From Hymenolepis diminuta (lineage: Eukaryota > Platyhelminthes > Cestoda > Cyclophyllidea > Hymenolepididae), in assembly GCA_900708905.1 (NCBI GenBank), contig CAADRB010000046.1, forward strand, positions 808,298 to 872,297: a stretch of DNA of 64,000 nucleotides. The letters run 5' to 3'. Below are positions 54,032-62,715 of the stretch, piece by piece. The notes beneath the pieces were generated by a model. The model had not been told where the DNA came from, did not search any database, and worked only from the letters and a program-made list of their open reading frames with translations. The position numbers and the translations under genes were made by a program. Numbering within the stretch: the first letter of the stretch is position 1; every line of letters starts with the position of its first letter.

Positions 54032-54630
54032 CTGAGAGAGAGGTAAATAACAAGGTAATGTTACAGTTGGAGTTGGCATGAATCAATCACAATCCACTGA
54101 TAAAAGGTACATCGATTGTTATATTAATATTGATCCTTCAAATGTTCTACGTTAGTTATTTAGGACTCACTGACTAACCAAGGTCATGTTTGCGACATAC
54201 CTCTCCGGTGACAAATACACAACTATTTAGAAGAAGGAGAAGCGTGATTTATTGATGTGGGCTCCAGTTGATCTACACCACTTTGGTCTCCATATATTCT
54301 TCCTCCTTCGGCTTTGTGTGCTCGTACATCATGCCTTCCCTTCCACAACACTGATGCCTGATTCCCTTACTCCCTTCTCCGCACTAACACTATTCGCCCA
54401 TCGAGCAAGATTAAACCCTAACCCTCGCGTACCGATAACAGAATTCACCCCTCTTGTGTTTAATATTAAAGTTAATTCAAGTCTTCTCTCGAGCTGATAC
54501 TTACGTCTGCCTTTCAGTTGTTAGCTGATTAAATAAGGGCTCAAGATATAACCGATAAAACCTTTAACGGATCTAAATAGTGTTCCCTTTAATTAAATAA
54601 AATCATCATGATAGTTGATGAAAGACGTAC
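54032..54630 (-). other. SMG5 intron with repeat R5 copy 2
   Basis: 599 bases, donor GTACGT to acceptor CTCTCTCTCAG. About a third of it is R5 copy 2. Confidence 0.65.
54243..54440 (+). repeat. dispersed repeat R5, copy 2
   Basis: Second copy of the 53455-53650 repeat, same orientation, about 590 bases away across the SMG5 exon 53845-54031. The block GGTCTCCATATATTCT is identical in both copies. The 81-codon + frame here is a by-product. Confidence 0.55.
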
Positions 54631-54712
54631 GTGGTTTGTCCTTCTTCCAAAATCCTAGTTGCAGATCTTGCAGCAGCAGAGGTTTTCTTCAGCTGATCGA
54701 GATGTTTGACGA
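54631..54712 (-). CDS. SMG5: SMG5, central PIN-domain exon
   Basis: 82-base exon: acceptor CCCACTTTATAG, phase completing the codon left by 57958, donor AC|GTACGT leaving phase 2. It encodes VKHLDQLKKTSAAARSATRILEEG. With the end of the previous exon (VIVVPRK) this gives the typical PIN layout: a buried strand ending in VP, the VxxxLDxLKK helix, then the A-rich R..LE helix, as in the VIDGLDLLKK region of animal SMG5. The mariner element at 54742-55962 ends only 29 bases upstream of this exon's acceptor. Confidence 0.88.
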
Positions 54713-54741
54713 CTATAAAGTGGGAGAAAAAACGAGAAATA

Positions 54742-55962
54742 TCAGATTGGAACAGAAGATCTGTTCAATTTTTGAGCTATGTGTTTAGGGTGCAATTACT
54801 TCACTTCAGCTTTTTAATGTTGTATGCTCATCCATGGTAATTAACAAAACATTATTTCTTCTTTCAGATTGTGTGATAACTATCCTTATTAATAACTATT
54901 TCTAGCCCCAATGTACACTCCAAATAAAGAACACATCAGGCAATATCAGGCATATTTTACTGTTTGAATTTCGTCAAGGAAATACGGCAAGCTCAGCAGC
55001 AAAAACACTCAAAGACACTTGTGGAAATGATGTTGTGAATGAAAAAAACCTGCAGAAGGCGGTTTTCACCTTCACGTTTCAAAAGAGATGACTTCAGCCT
55101 GAAAGACGAACCGAGATCAGGATGCTCACAAAACTCAATTCTGAGCAATTGCAAGTTGCCATTGATGGAAACCCAACCTGCACTACTAGAGAACTGAGCA
55201 AAACCTTTCACGCAAGCTGCCATATGACCATATATAGGGAAATGAAAAGACTCAAAGGCAAAGTCTCAAAGGCTGGGAAATGGGATTTGTCAGAAATCAA
55301 CAAGCAACAATGAGAAGTGGTGGATCCCTTACAACAATGTTAAGCGCAAAAGACAGTGGTTCAAATCCAATTCCACAACCGAGACAATTCGGGACTGCAC
55401 CCGGAAAAAATCCTTCTAGCGGTGTGTATGGTGGGATTTGAAGGGACTTGTTTACTATGAACTAGCGGGTGACAATCAAACAATAACACCTGAAGTTTAC
55501 CGGCAGCAGCTAATTCGTTTAAAAGCAGTTAACGGAAGGCAGGAAAAACGGCCTTCTTTGATCAATCGAAAAGGAGTGATTCTGCACCAATGACAATGCC
55601 AGACCCCACAATTCAAGAGCAACCAAAAATCTCGATGAAGAATTTAGTTGGGAAGTCATGCATCATCCACCGTATTCTCCCGATCTTGCACCAACCAATT
55701 TTCATCTTTTCGGGAGCTTACAGATTTATTTAATGGGATGAAGGCTCATTTCAGGAGAAGAAGTCGAAATGAAGCTGGTTTCTTTTTTTGAGTCCAAAAT
55801 GGCTGAATTCTGTGAAGAAGGAATCAGAAAGCTTATAGCAAGATGGGAAGATGTAATTAATAAAAATGGTGACTATGTTGAACACTAAATAAATGTATCT
55901 TTGACAAAATTTTCACTTTAGTTCAAATATAAAAAATGGACAGAACTTCTGTTACAACCTGA
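54742..55962 (+). mobile_element. mariner element 1, both TIRs and TA ends present
   Basis: A 1221-base element with imperfect inverted repeats of about 30 bases. The left end reads TCAGATTGGAACAGAAGATC onward; the right end, read inward on the minus strand, reads TCAGGTTGTAACAGAAGTTC onward. Each is followed by CTGT, one variable base, then CA. A TA dinucleotide lies immediately outside each end (54740-54741 and 55963-55964), the target duplication that mariner creates. Size matches full-length mariners (about 1.2-1.3 kb). It lies inside an SMG5 intron, on the strand opposite to SMG5. Confidence 0.9.
54911..55888 (+). pseudogene. mariner transposase, broken
   Basis: DNA cut-and-paste transposase of the mariner family with several frameshifts and stops. 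Recognisable pieces in order are: ATG at 54911 then NKEHIRQY; FEFRQGNTASSAAKT near 54964; the helix-turn-helix part with NPTCTTRELSKTFHASCHMT (55170-55230); GKWDLSEINKQQ in place of the linker WVPHEL-type motif, ending at a stop (55313); DNARPHNSRAT near 55590-55625, which contains the second catalytic Asp; HHPPYSPDLAPTNFHLF near 55660-55710, with the third Asp of the DD34D triad; and RWEDVINKNGDYVEH at the C-terminus before TAA at 55886. The original frame spans about 325 codons, normal for the family. It cannot encode an active enzyme as it stands. Confidence 0.88.
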
Positions 55963-56351
55963 TAATGTAAATAGTTCACACATCCAGGAAACAAGCAGAA
56001 TCGAAAAGGGCAATAGTACGTCTGATTTATCAGAAACAAGTCATCACTTTAATTACTATTATTTCCCTAGGCGCCGCAGGATGCCAGCAGTATTAAATGG
56101 GGCAGCTGATTACTTACAGCTACCCACTCACCCATTCATTCATTTATTCCGTTAGGCAGCAGTGATGTCAGTTAATGGTGGCATGTCTCGGATTATCTAA
56201 CAGCAGGAGGAAGAGGAAGTAGGAAACTTTCTTAACCCGACGCCAAGACGCAATAATACCTAAGTTTCTGGTAGTGTCCATGTCGCGGATGACGCGGTCT
56301 TATGTTCAGCTGGTCTATAGATATGTTGCTGAATTAATGCAAGTTTTCAAA

Positions 56352-56840
56352 TCAGGTAGCCTTTGCACTCCAAAAATAGTTTAAGTAATCGCTTGTATAT
56401 ATTATTACTAGCCACAAAATTTGGTTTATTTCAATTAACCATTCTGTAAATAAAAAACTGGAAGTGACACCACCACCCAATTTTGTAAATTTTGTAGAAT
56501 GCAGGTGAATGTTTTCCGGTGATTTGGGCCGATTTGTTAAATGCCAGCAAATCTTCGTCTTTGAAAACTGACATCTAGTGCATTCGCTATTCGATCCGCT
56601 GCAGGAATGCACTGCATCTAAACAGAACGCTCCCAAATATCCCAGGAAATGAAGGCATTTAGGATAAAATGCATCAATCAAAGCCCAAATGATGCAGAAA
56701 TCTGTGATTTCAAGAACTTCCAAATTGCACTTTTCATTCATCTTAGAAATGTTATATTTTAAGCTATATATCCCTCTCCCCTGTCTATACGGTATTTTTA
56801 ATATTACTTTTTGAAGTAGCGGAATAAATAAATCGAACAA
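56352..56840 (-). CDS. orphan open frame in an SMG5 intron, unrecognised
   Basis: A minus-strand frame of 162 codons, starting at a non-AUG or unknown start, rich in Cys, Leu and Ile. It contains a Cys cluster (CLDAVHSCSGSNSECTRC). I recognise no family. Its length is above chance expectation, but it lies in an intron rich in old mobile DNA and may be the by-product of an unrecognised repeat. It does not keep SMG5 splice phase. Confidence 0.12.
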   Translation of the reverse strand: MFDLFIPLLQKVILKIPYRQGRGIYSLKYNISKMNEKCNLEVLEITDFCIIWALIDAFYPKCLHFLGYLGAFCLDAVHSCSGSNSECTRCQFSKTKICWHLTNRPKSPENIHLHSTKFTKLGGGVTSSFLFTEWLIEINQILWLVIIYTSDYLNYFWSAKAT

Positions 56841-57669
56841 ATGAGAATAAAATTTTACTAGGACTCTAGTTCAAAGTGGCTGACTCAGTAACGTGGTTAG
56901 TAAAAATATCTGAAAAAGAACCAGAAAGAGAAAACACTGTGAAGGCTATAAGAGTACCAATCTGAGCGAATAACAGGCTACCTTAGATACTCTTTTCTTG
57001 CCAATATAAGGTATCTTTCTTCAGTAAACACAGCAACTGCAACTACTTAAACCGAAGGTAAAGGTAATTATGGGAAGACAAACACAGTGATTGGCTCTAT
57101 TCTCATGCTTACCTCATTTTCGAAATAGTGAATAACGTACGTACTCTATCACCCATTTCGCTTACACCCCTGAGGCTCTTATGTAACTAACATATCATTT
57201 TGGTTACAATCATAATTAAAAGGTAACTGACAAGGGAATAAAAGCAAGATAAAAGATACCTTAAATAGTTCAAAGTAATAATAATAAACAGTACTTGTAA
57301 TAGTTGCAATCCATAAAATTGGAAATAAGAATGGTCACGCCACTCATTAGTTTGAACTTGATAAATTCAGGTGTACGCTTTCTTGCGCCATCAACTGAAT
57401 TCGAAGGGAGTTGAAAAGTTCAGTTCTTGAAAATCGATAGTTAGTACGATTTTCGTGCAAAAAACTTCAAATCTTAGCTATAGCCAAATAGAATGCGCTC
57501 CAAATACTTAAAAGCATGAAGGCTATAAAAAGAGAAATGTTTCAAGATGGAAATCTCCATATTTCACTTTTCCCTACTCCAAATAAATGAATAATTGAAA
57601 GTTCTATATTCCTATCTGTTCATATCATGTCTATGAAAGTGCTTTTGATGCAGTTAAACAAAAATTTAC

Positions 57670-57760
57670 TGGTAGTCGTCAGCTGGTACAGTGATCAACG
57701 TGCACGTCAGTCAAATTAGGGATTAGAGCGATTCTCATCAGTCCACATCTAGTGACGTTT
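57670..57760 (+). repeat. probable SINE-like fragment
   Basis: GGTACAGTGATCAACGTGCAC looks like the A-box half of the SINE family, with a degenerate B-box (AGAGCGATTCTC) about 50 bases on. A second B-box-like core (AGGTTCGAATTAG) lies at 57838-57850. No intact cloverleaf can be folded by eye. Confidence 0.35.
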
Positions 57761-57957
57761 CTCTAACATAAATACGGGAAGATTATTCCTCGTGTGACAT
57801 GGAAACTGTAACTGTTAGAGATAGCATGATCAAGATATAGGTTCGAATTAGCAGAAACCGCCTAAACAAGAAATATTTATGAAAGATTCTGAAGCGGGTA
57901 TTATCAATAATTTCAATCCAAAGACCAATTCATTTTAAAGTTTCAAAATTTTCTTAC

Positions 57958-58213
57958 CTTTTCTTGGAACAACGATAACAGATAATTTCGATTTCAACAA
58001 GCGACTCATGAAAACAGAGTTCGAAATCAAGCAGTAGGAATCAATCACAATATGTGGCAAAGTCTCCGACGATAAATCTGATTTATTTGTTTCACCCTCC
58101 GATTCACCCTTTGAAGGTTTCAAATTTGACAAATTGGCTACTTCATTTTCCAATCGTCGCTTTGCCAGATTTCGCATAGTTTCCTCATCCATCGATGCCT
58201 TCGGTTCATCGGT
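57958..58213 (-). CDS. SMG5: SMG5, exon with start of the PIN domain
   Basis: Acceptor AATCTTAG, phase-0 start, 85 codons plus one base, donor AAAAG|GTAAGA. It encodes TDEPKASMDEETMRNLAKRR then LENEVANL, matching the charged helix (MRDMAQLRLQLEVSQL in vertebrate SMG5) before the PIN domain. A Ser/Glu linker follows, then LPHIVIDSYCLIS..SRLLKSKLSVIVVPRK. This is PIN strand 1 with its conserved Asp (IVID), and the second strand ending in VP. The order and spacing are those of SMG5. Confidence 0.9.
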
Positions 58214-58285
58214 CTAAGATTAAAGTGTGTAATAATTTTAATACTTACTTGTAATAAGTAGCAATTATCTTCTAGTATAACTTAC
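58214..58285 (-). other. 72-base SMG5 intron
   Basis: Donor TTT|GTAAGT and acceptor TCTTAG enclose only 72 bases. All other introns in this gene segment are 0.4-3.2 kb. Both flanking frames are phase 0 across it, and the intron contains stops. Confidence 0.8.
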
Positions 58286-59133
58286 AAATTGCGAGTTAAC
58301 TTTATCAGGTCGTCTGCGATTCTTTCTGTAACTATGTTTACCAGTCTCACGACTAGAAGTACCCTCGGAATTTTCTTTATCCAAAGGCAATGGAGCTAAG
58401 AAGTAATCCACATCATTATGATACTCCAATTTGAGACCAAGTTCTTCTGACAGCTTGCAGAATTCATGTCCAAACTGGGTCAGTTTCACACATCGCACTA
58501 GAGTTTCCTCAATCCTATTTTTCAACGATTTGGCATCAAAATTAACCGTGTTGAATGCAATGGACATTGTTGGCGCACTACGAAGGAGCCATTCTTCTGT
58601 CAATGGGGGTTGACTTTGAGCCTTCTTGTCATCTCCAAATTCTCTCTTCACCATCTTTCGACATTGAGAAGACACATGAGGAAGTAGTTCAGGCGTAGTA
58701 GAATGGATATAGTGGATTGGAAGACCACGGCATCTGTCCTTCATTATCTCCTCTGATTCAGACTCCTTTTTTGCAAGTGCTACTATTGGATTTAAGAAGT
58801 TGATCAAGCTGGCCAAATGCGAGACGATTTTTTGCATAAGAAGAGGGTGAGTTGTAGAAGCTTCCTTAAGAAAGAGTCGAGCGGTCAGAAGCCATTCGAG
58901 AATGAGTTTAATTCCAGCAATGAAGCTGTCGACAAAGAAGGAAGCGACAAACAGACGTAGCCAGACACGAGGTTGTCCAATTGGACCGTAGTTGGTGTCG
59001 GCATCTTCTTCATCGTAGTCACTAGATGTTTCATATTCACGATCAGATTCATCACTCTCCTCGTATTCCTCATCCTCACCATCATCATTATCTGATCCTG
59101 ATTTTGATCCTACATCTCCATTCTGTGCAACGC
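58286..59133 (-). CDS. SMG5: SMG5, conserved helical-region exon
   Basis: SMG5 acts with UPF1 and SMG7 in nonsense-mediated mRNA decay, aiding UPF1 dephosphorylation and mRNA turnover in the cytoplasm. This 848-base exon starts at a TTTACTAG acceptor (phase 1) and ends at TTT|GTAAGT (phase 0). After an acidic Asp/Glu/Ser stretch it encodes PRVWLRLFVASFFVDSF, then GIKLILEWLLTAR, MQKIVSHLASLINFL, EEWLLRSAPTMSIAFNTVNF, and NRIEETLVRCVKLTQFGHEF. These match in order and spacing the conserved segments of animal SMG5 (IKVFCDWL; a helix ending LLNLL; LRNLPPL..FNFD; LEESVVRICCIRSFGHF). The exon ends in a Ser/Arg/Lys-rich stretch. Identity is modest but the collinearity is strong. Confidence 0.9.
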
Positions 59134-61180
59134 CTAGTAAAGGTTAGAGAAGGACCATTTAAAATAGTGCAGCACAGACGTAATTAAGACGAAATCATGA
59201 TGTTTCCTTGTAAAAAAAGAGTGAAACTCTGTCATACATAGAGCGATTTACCTCAACAGGCTTTTAGCGATAACTACTGTAAGCCACAAGCACATTGCTT
59301 AGAATCAGTCTCGCAACCTTGCTAACCTAAATTAGACGCATAGGAGACCAACGGGGACAACGCTTCCTACACTACTGTTAAACTGGACCTCCCTAGCTAT
59401 TCAAGAAAGTTGTTTTTCAAAACTGAACCTGGAGGCAGAAGGAATTTTAGATAAGGAAATCTCACTTAAATAACAGTAGGAGTAACATTCTCATAGCCCG
59501 GGACAGAAATCAGATCAGTAAATGGTTTATTTGTGGACAATTTAAAGATATCATAACGTTCATATTTCGAACTGTACCTTTGGAAAAATTGTACTACAAT
59601 GCTTCATATTACCATTTGAAGTGAGATATTAAAGTAAATTAATAGCCAAACATTACTTGAGAAGATGCAAACATTTCAATACATAAAACTTACTTTTGGC
59701 AAGATGAACGTCATCTAAATATAATTTCAATTGATGTATTTTTAGGGTAAAAAAGGTATGAGAGCTAATCCTTTCCCTAATCTGACCTTAAAATAACAAC
59801 ACACGAGTAGATGTTTAAACTGAGGAAACGGATAAGTTAAATATTAGCTGAGAAATAGCAAGTAACATTTCACCCTCAATCTGCGCAGCTTTAGCTAGAA
59901 ATAATTTTGGTGAAGTTGGGAAAGTGATTAGTTACGAATTGTATCAAAGATGATCCAGGTGGAAGAGCGATTAAATTCAAATTTTATTTAATGTTGGATG
60001 CCTTAAGTTGCCGCTAACAGCCAACCCGACTACAGGGACATTAATCCCCTTCCGGGGAAAAGGATCTGTCAAGCAACCTGTCGAGTTCCTACACAGCTGT
60101 ACTGACTTCCCTGATTAAGTCAGTCAAACAACACATTTGCTACGTCATCTTCTTAAAGCGGTGGCAACGACACAGTTGTGAACATTTTCGCCCATGAGAT
60201 CCTAGTTAAAGTGACGGGCCGTGTCTAGTTACAGCTCTAAACAGCGGTAATGAGTCTCCCACAGCAGACATGGCAGCTTTGATTTTGTCGCTTCCTCTTG
60301 TCCGTCTGAACGATATATACTTTCTCTGTGCAAATCACTATTTGAGATTATCCTTTTTATCCAATAAAGCTCTTCTTTTCCCCACTCTATTGTGTGGTGA
60401 AGTAGTTATTAGTATATCTACGGGATCGAGAAGATATCCTAACTACCTACGTCTTATAAAACATTGAAACTGGTAAATACGGGTTGGTGACTAGCAAGCT
60501 ACACTTTACCTTTATCTCCTCACCGTTAAACCGCATATAATACCACTAAATATACTTTCAAACATCATACCATCACATTAACTAAACATCTTAGGATATT
60601 TGAACTGGCTTGATAACAAAATTTAAAATAACGTAAGAGGACTAATAGGATACCTTTTATTACCGTTCAAGTATAATGCTAGTGAAATTTTAACTTATTA
60701 TAAATCTGAAAAAAACGAACAAGCTTATTAGCTGGTACGTTAACCTCCAGATAACTCCAAACTTATGAGTGAGTCCAGCTGACAAAAAAACCGGAAGTAG
60801 CTATTACACAATAAACGAAAGGATACTGAGAAAGTTTATATTTTATCATGAGAGGATCAATTTCCGCAGGTGGTCTCTAAATTGCGCATCATCCTTATCT
60901 ATATGCGGGTGTCTGCTGCTCTTGACAGCTTGACAGTTAGGACGAAAATTGCTATCAGTCCGTCTTCTTCAACTTCAATAATATGAAGAAAACATGTATT
61001 CATATACAGTTTTTGTTAAATTAATAGTGGCTGAGGTAACTGCATCTCTGTCACCTCTCTCCCTGCAGGTCTGAGTCTTATATAGTCTAGCGATATCTAG
61101 AGAGTATATAGATCATAGTGAAAGAAACTAGACTTATGTGCGATACAACTTTACAAAAATAGCCAAGAAAAGACACTTAC
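59134..61180 (-). other. SMG5 intron with repeat R4 copy 2
   Basis: About 2.0 kb, donor GTAAGT to acceptor TTTACTAG (minus strand). It carries R4 copy 2 (60865-61135) at its 5' side. A somewhat GC-richer segment at 59990-60270 has no partner in the window. Confidence 0.65.
60865..61135 (+). repeat. dispersed repeat R4, copy 2
   Basis: Partner of 2638-2885, same orientation, with CTAGCGATATCTAGAGAG and AGAAACTAGACTT as the strongest shared blocks near the 3' end, and GACAG..TTGACAGTTA near the middle. Confidence 0.55.
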
Positions 61181-61331
61181 CATTGCGAGATTTGCCAGGA
61201 GTGGAGTGTGAAAGCCGAACCCTTGCCAGTTCATCCACTAACTTCTTGCTGGGATCTGAGGTCTTAAGTTCCTCTTTATGTTTTGCGTCTTCCTCCTCAT
61301 CGACAATATCATCGATCTCAACATCAAAATC
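61181..61331 (-). CDS. SMG5: SMG5, linker exon
   Basis: 151 bases, acceptor AAATAG, phase 0 start, donor AATG|GTAAGT leaving phase 1. It encodes an acidic stretch DFDVEIDDIVDEEEDAK then SKKLVDELARVRLSHSTPGK. It is low-complexity and not diagnostic by itself. It is placed in SMG5 because splice phases join it cleanly to both neighbours, and because animal SMG5 has an acidic, poorly conserved middle. Confidence 0.7.
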
Positions 61332-62311
61332 CTATTTAATAAAATAACAGAAGGAAGTTAGCTTCAGTTAAATGAAAGAGGAACAGGTTCAGACAATGTA
61401 TATACTTAAAACATAGATATTAATTGGTACTAGATGTGAATTTTAGGCAATACCGCTCCAGAGCAATAAAGATGGGAACTCAATATTACAAACTCAACAC
61501 GAACACTCAGCCAATCGAATTTAAATGTGTCAGAAACGTCACTGTTGCTAATGATCTACTCAAAACTCTGTGCATCATGTTCCCGGGCTGTCTCCATTTT
61601 AAATAGAGGTGCATTTGTCTCCCAATACATACAATCATACACACAAGCACCACATCCGCCAACATATACCACCAAAACTCACAAAACCGTCTTCAGTTGT
61701 ATATTTTCTCGTCCTCAACAACCGCTCTATCCCTCTTTGGCTTGCCTGTTTCTCTATTCAGGGTATCCGATCAATAAACCTACTAGTTACCGCTGACTTC
61801 TGTCCTATCGTCGCAGTAAAGATTGGTAGTAGTTAGGCGTTGCTCGCAGGGCCAGTCAGATACCTACCTGTCATTTATCTTATTAAACATCCTTTAATAT
61901 CCCAAATCGTGAAGGTCTTAGGAACAAAATGACAATAATAAGCGGGGACGAGGAGAAAACGTCACTCTTCTAGAGCAACTAGCTTCACTGCTAAGTACAT
62001 TTCGGAAGCTTTGCATCTTAGATACCATACTCACACCGAAGGCCCGAAAATACATATCCAGGCTAATGTCCGAGCTGTCTGTCCGAACTGGCAGATGACT
62101 CAAAAGATGTAAAACCTTTAAATTGACTCATATTCCGGCCAACGTATTACTTCCCAGTTCTTATACTTTCAGTATAGATGCTTTTTCCCCTATCTTTCTT
62201 CGTCTCCCGACTGGCCTGCAATATATATTGATAGCCATTCTGTCATCTATAAATTTTCATGCCTGGTTAAGAGGGAATAAGAACAAAATACGGATGTTTC
62301 AAATAACTCAC
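61332..62311 (-). other. SMG5 intron, nothing else recognised
   Basis: About 1.0 kb from donor GAT|GTGAGT to acceptor AAATAG. Short frames here have no support. Confidence 0.65.
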
Positions 62312-62715
62312 ATCATAAGCGGGGTACTGATCATTACCACCATCACCTTCTTCATCTCCTATCTCCTCCTCCTCAGGTAGGTTGAATTCTGAATGTTCAT
62401 CATCATCATCCTCGGAGTCACCATAGGAGTCATCGTCTTCTCCTACGTAGGAGTATTCACTGGACGAGGAATTAATAACATCATCCTCATTTATCATGTG
62501 GCATCGAGCACGTAGTCGACGTAAACGATGTCCCCTCAATCGACCAAAATCTGAGCCGTCTGACTCACCATCATCACTTGATTCTTCCTCACTCTCCTCT
62601 TTTGCTATTTCTTCACCTATTTCTACTCTTTCACCATTGTTAACTGACTTCTTTATCGTCTTAGAAAGCAAATCTCCCTCTGCTTCTGATTCTTTTTGGG
62701 AAACTTCTTCTTGGC
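62312..62715 (-). CDS. SMG5: SMG5, acidic central-region exon
   Basis: 404-base exon, acceptor TTAACTCTAG in phase 1, donor GAT|GTGAGT in phase 0. It encodes QEEVSQKESEAEG, several Asp/Glu/Ser runs (EESEEESSDDGES, GEDDDSYGDSEDDDDEHSE, LPEEEEIGDEEG), and a basic island GRLRGHRLRRLRARC. Acidic tracts with a basic LRRLR-type island lie between the N-terminal 14-3-3-like/TPR part and the later conserved block in SMG5-family proteins. The exon is incomplete evidence alone; its place comes from splice phase. The gene continues upstream, so the N-terminal half is not in the called exons. Confidence 0.75.

Larger units (their letters stand above)
54713..57957 (-). other. SMG5 intron carrying a mariner element
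   Basis: About 3.2 kb. It holds a TIR-bounded mariner (54742-55962), an orphan minus frame (56352-56840) and a SINE-like fragment (57670-57760). The last 29 intron bases before the acceptor are native and pyrimidine-rich (TTTCTCGTTTTTTCTCCCAC). Confidence 0.8.

Noticed and set aside
57838..57850. tRNA gene suggested by AGGTTCGAATTAG
   Set aside because: Only a B-box-like core is present. No acceptor stem, D arm or anticodon arm pairs up around it.
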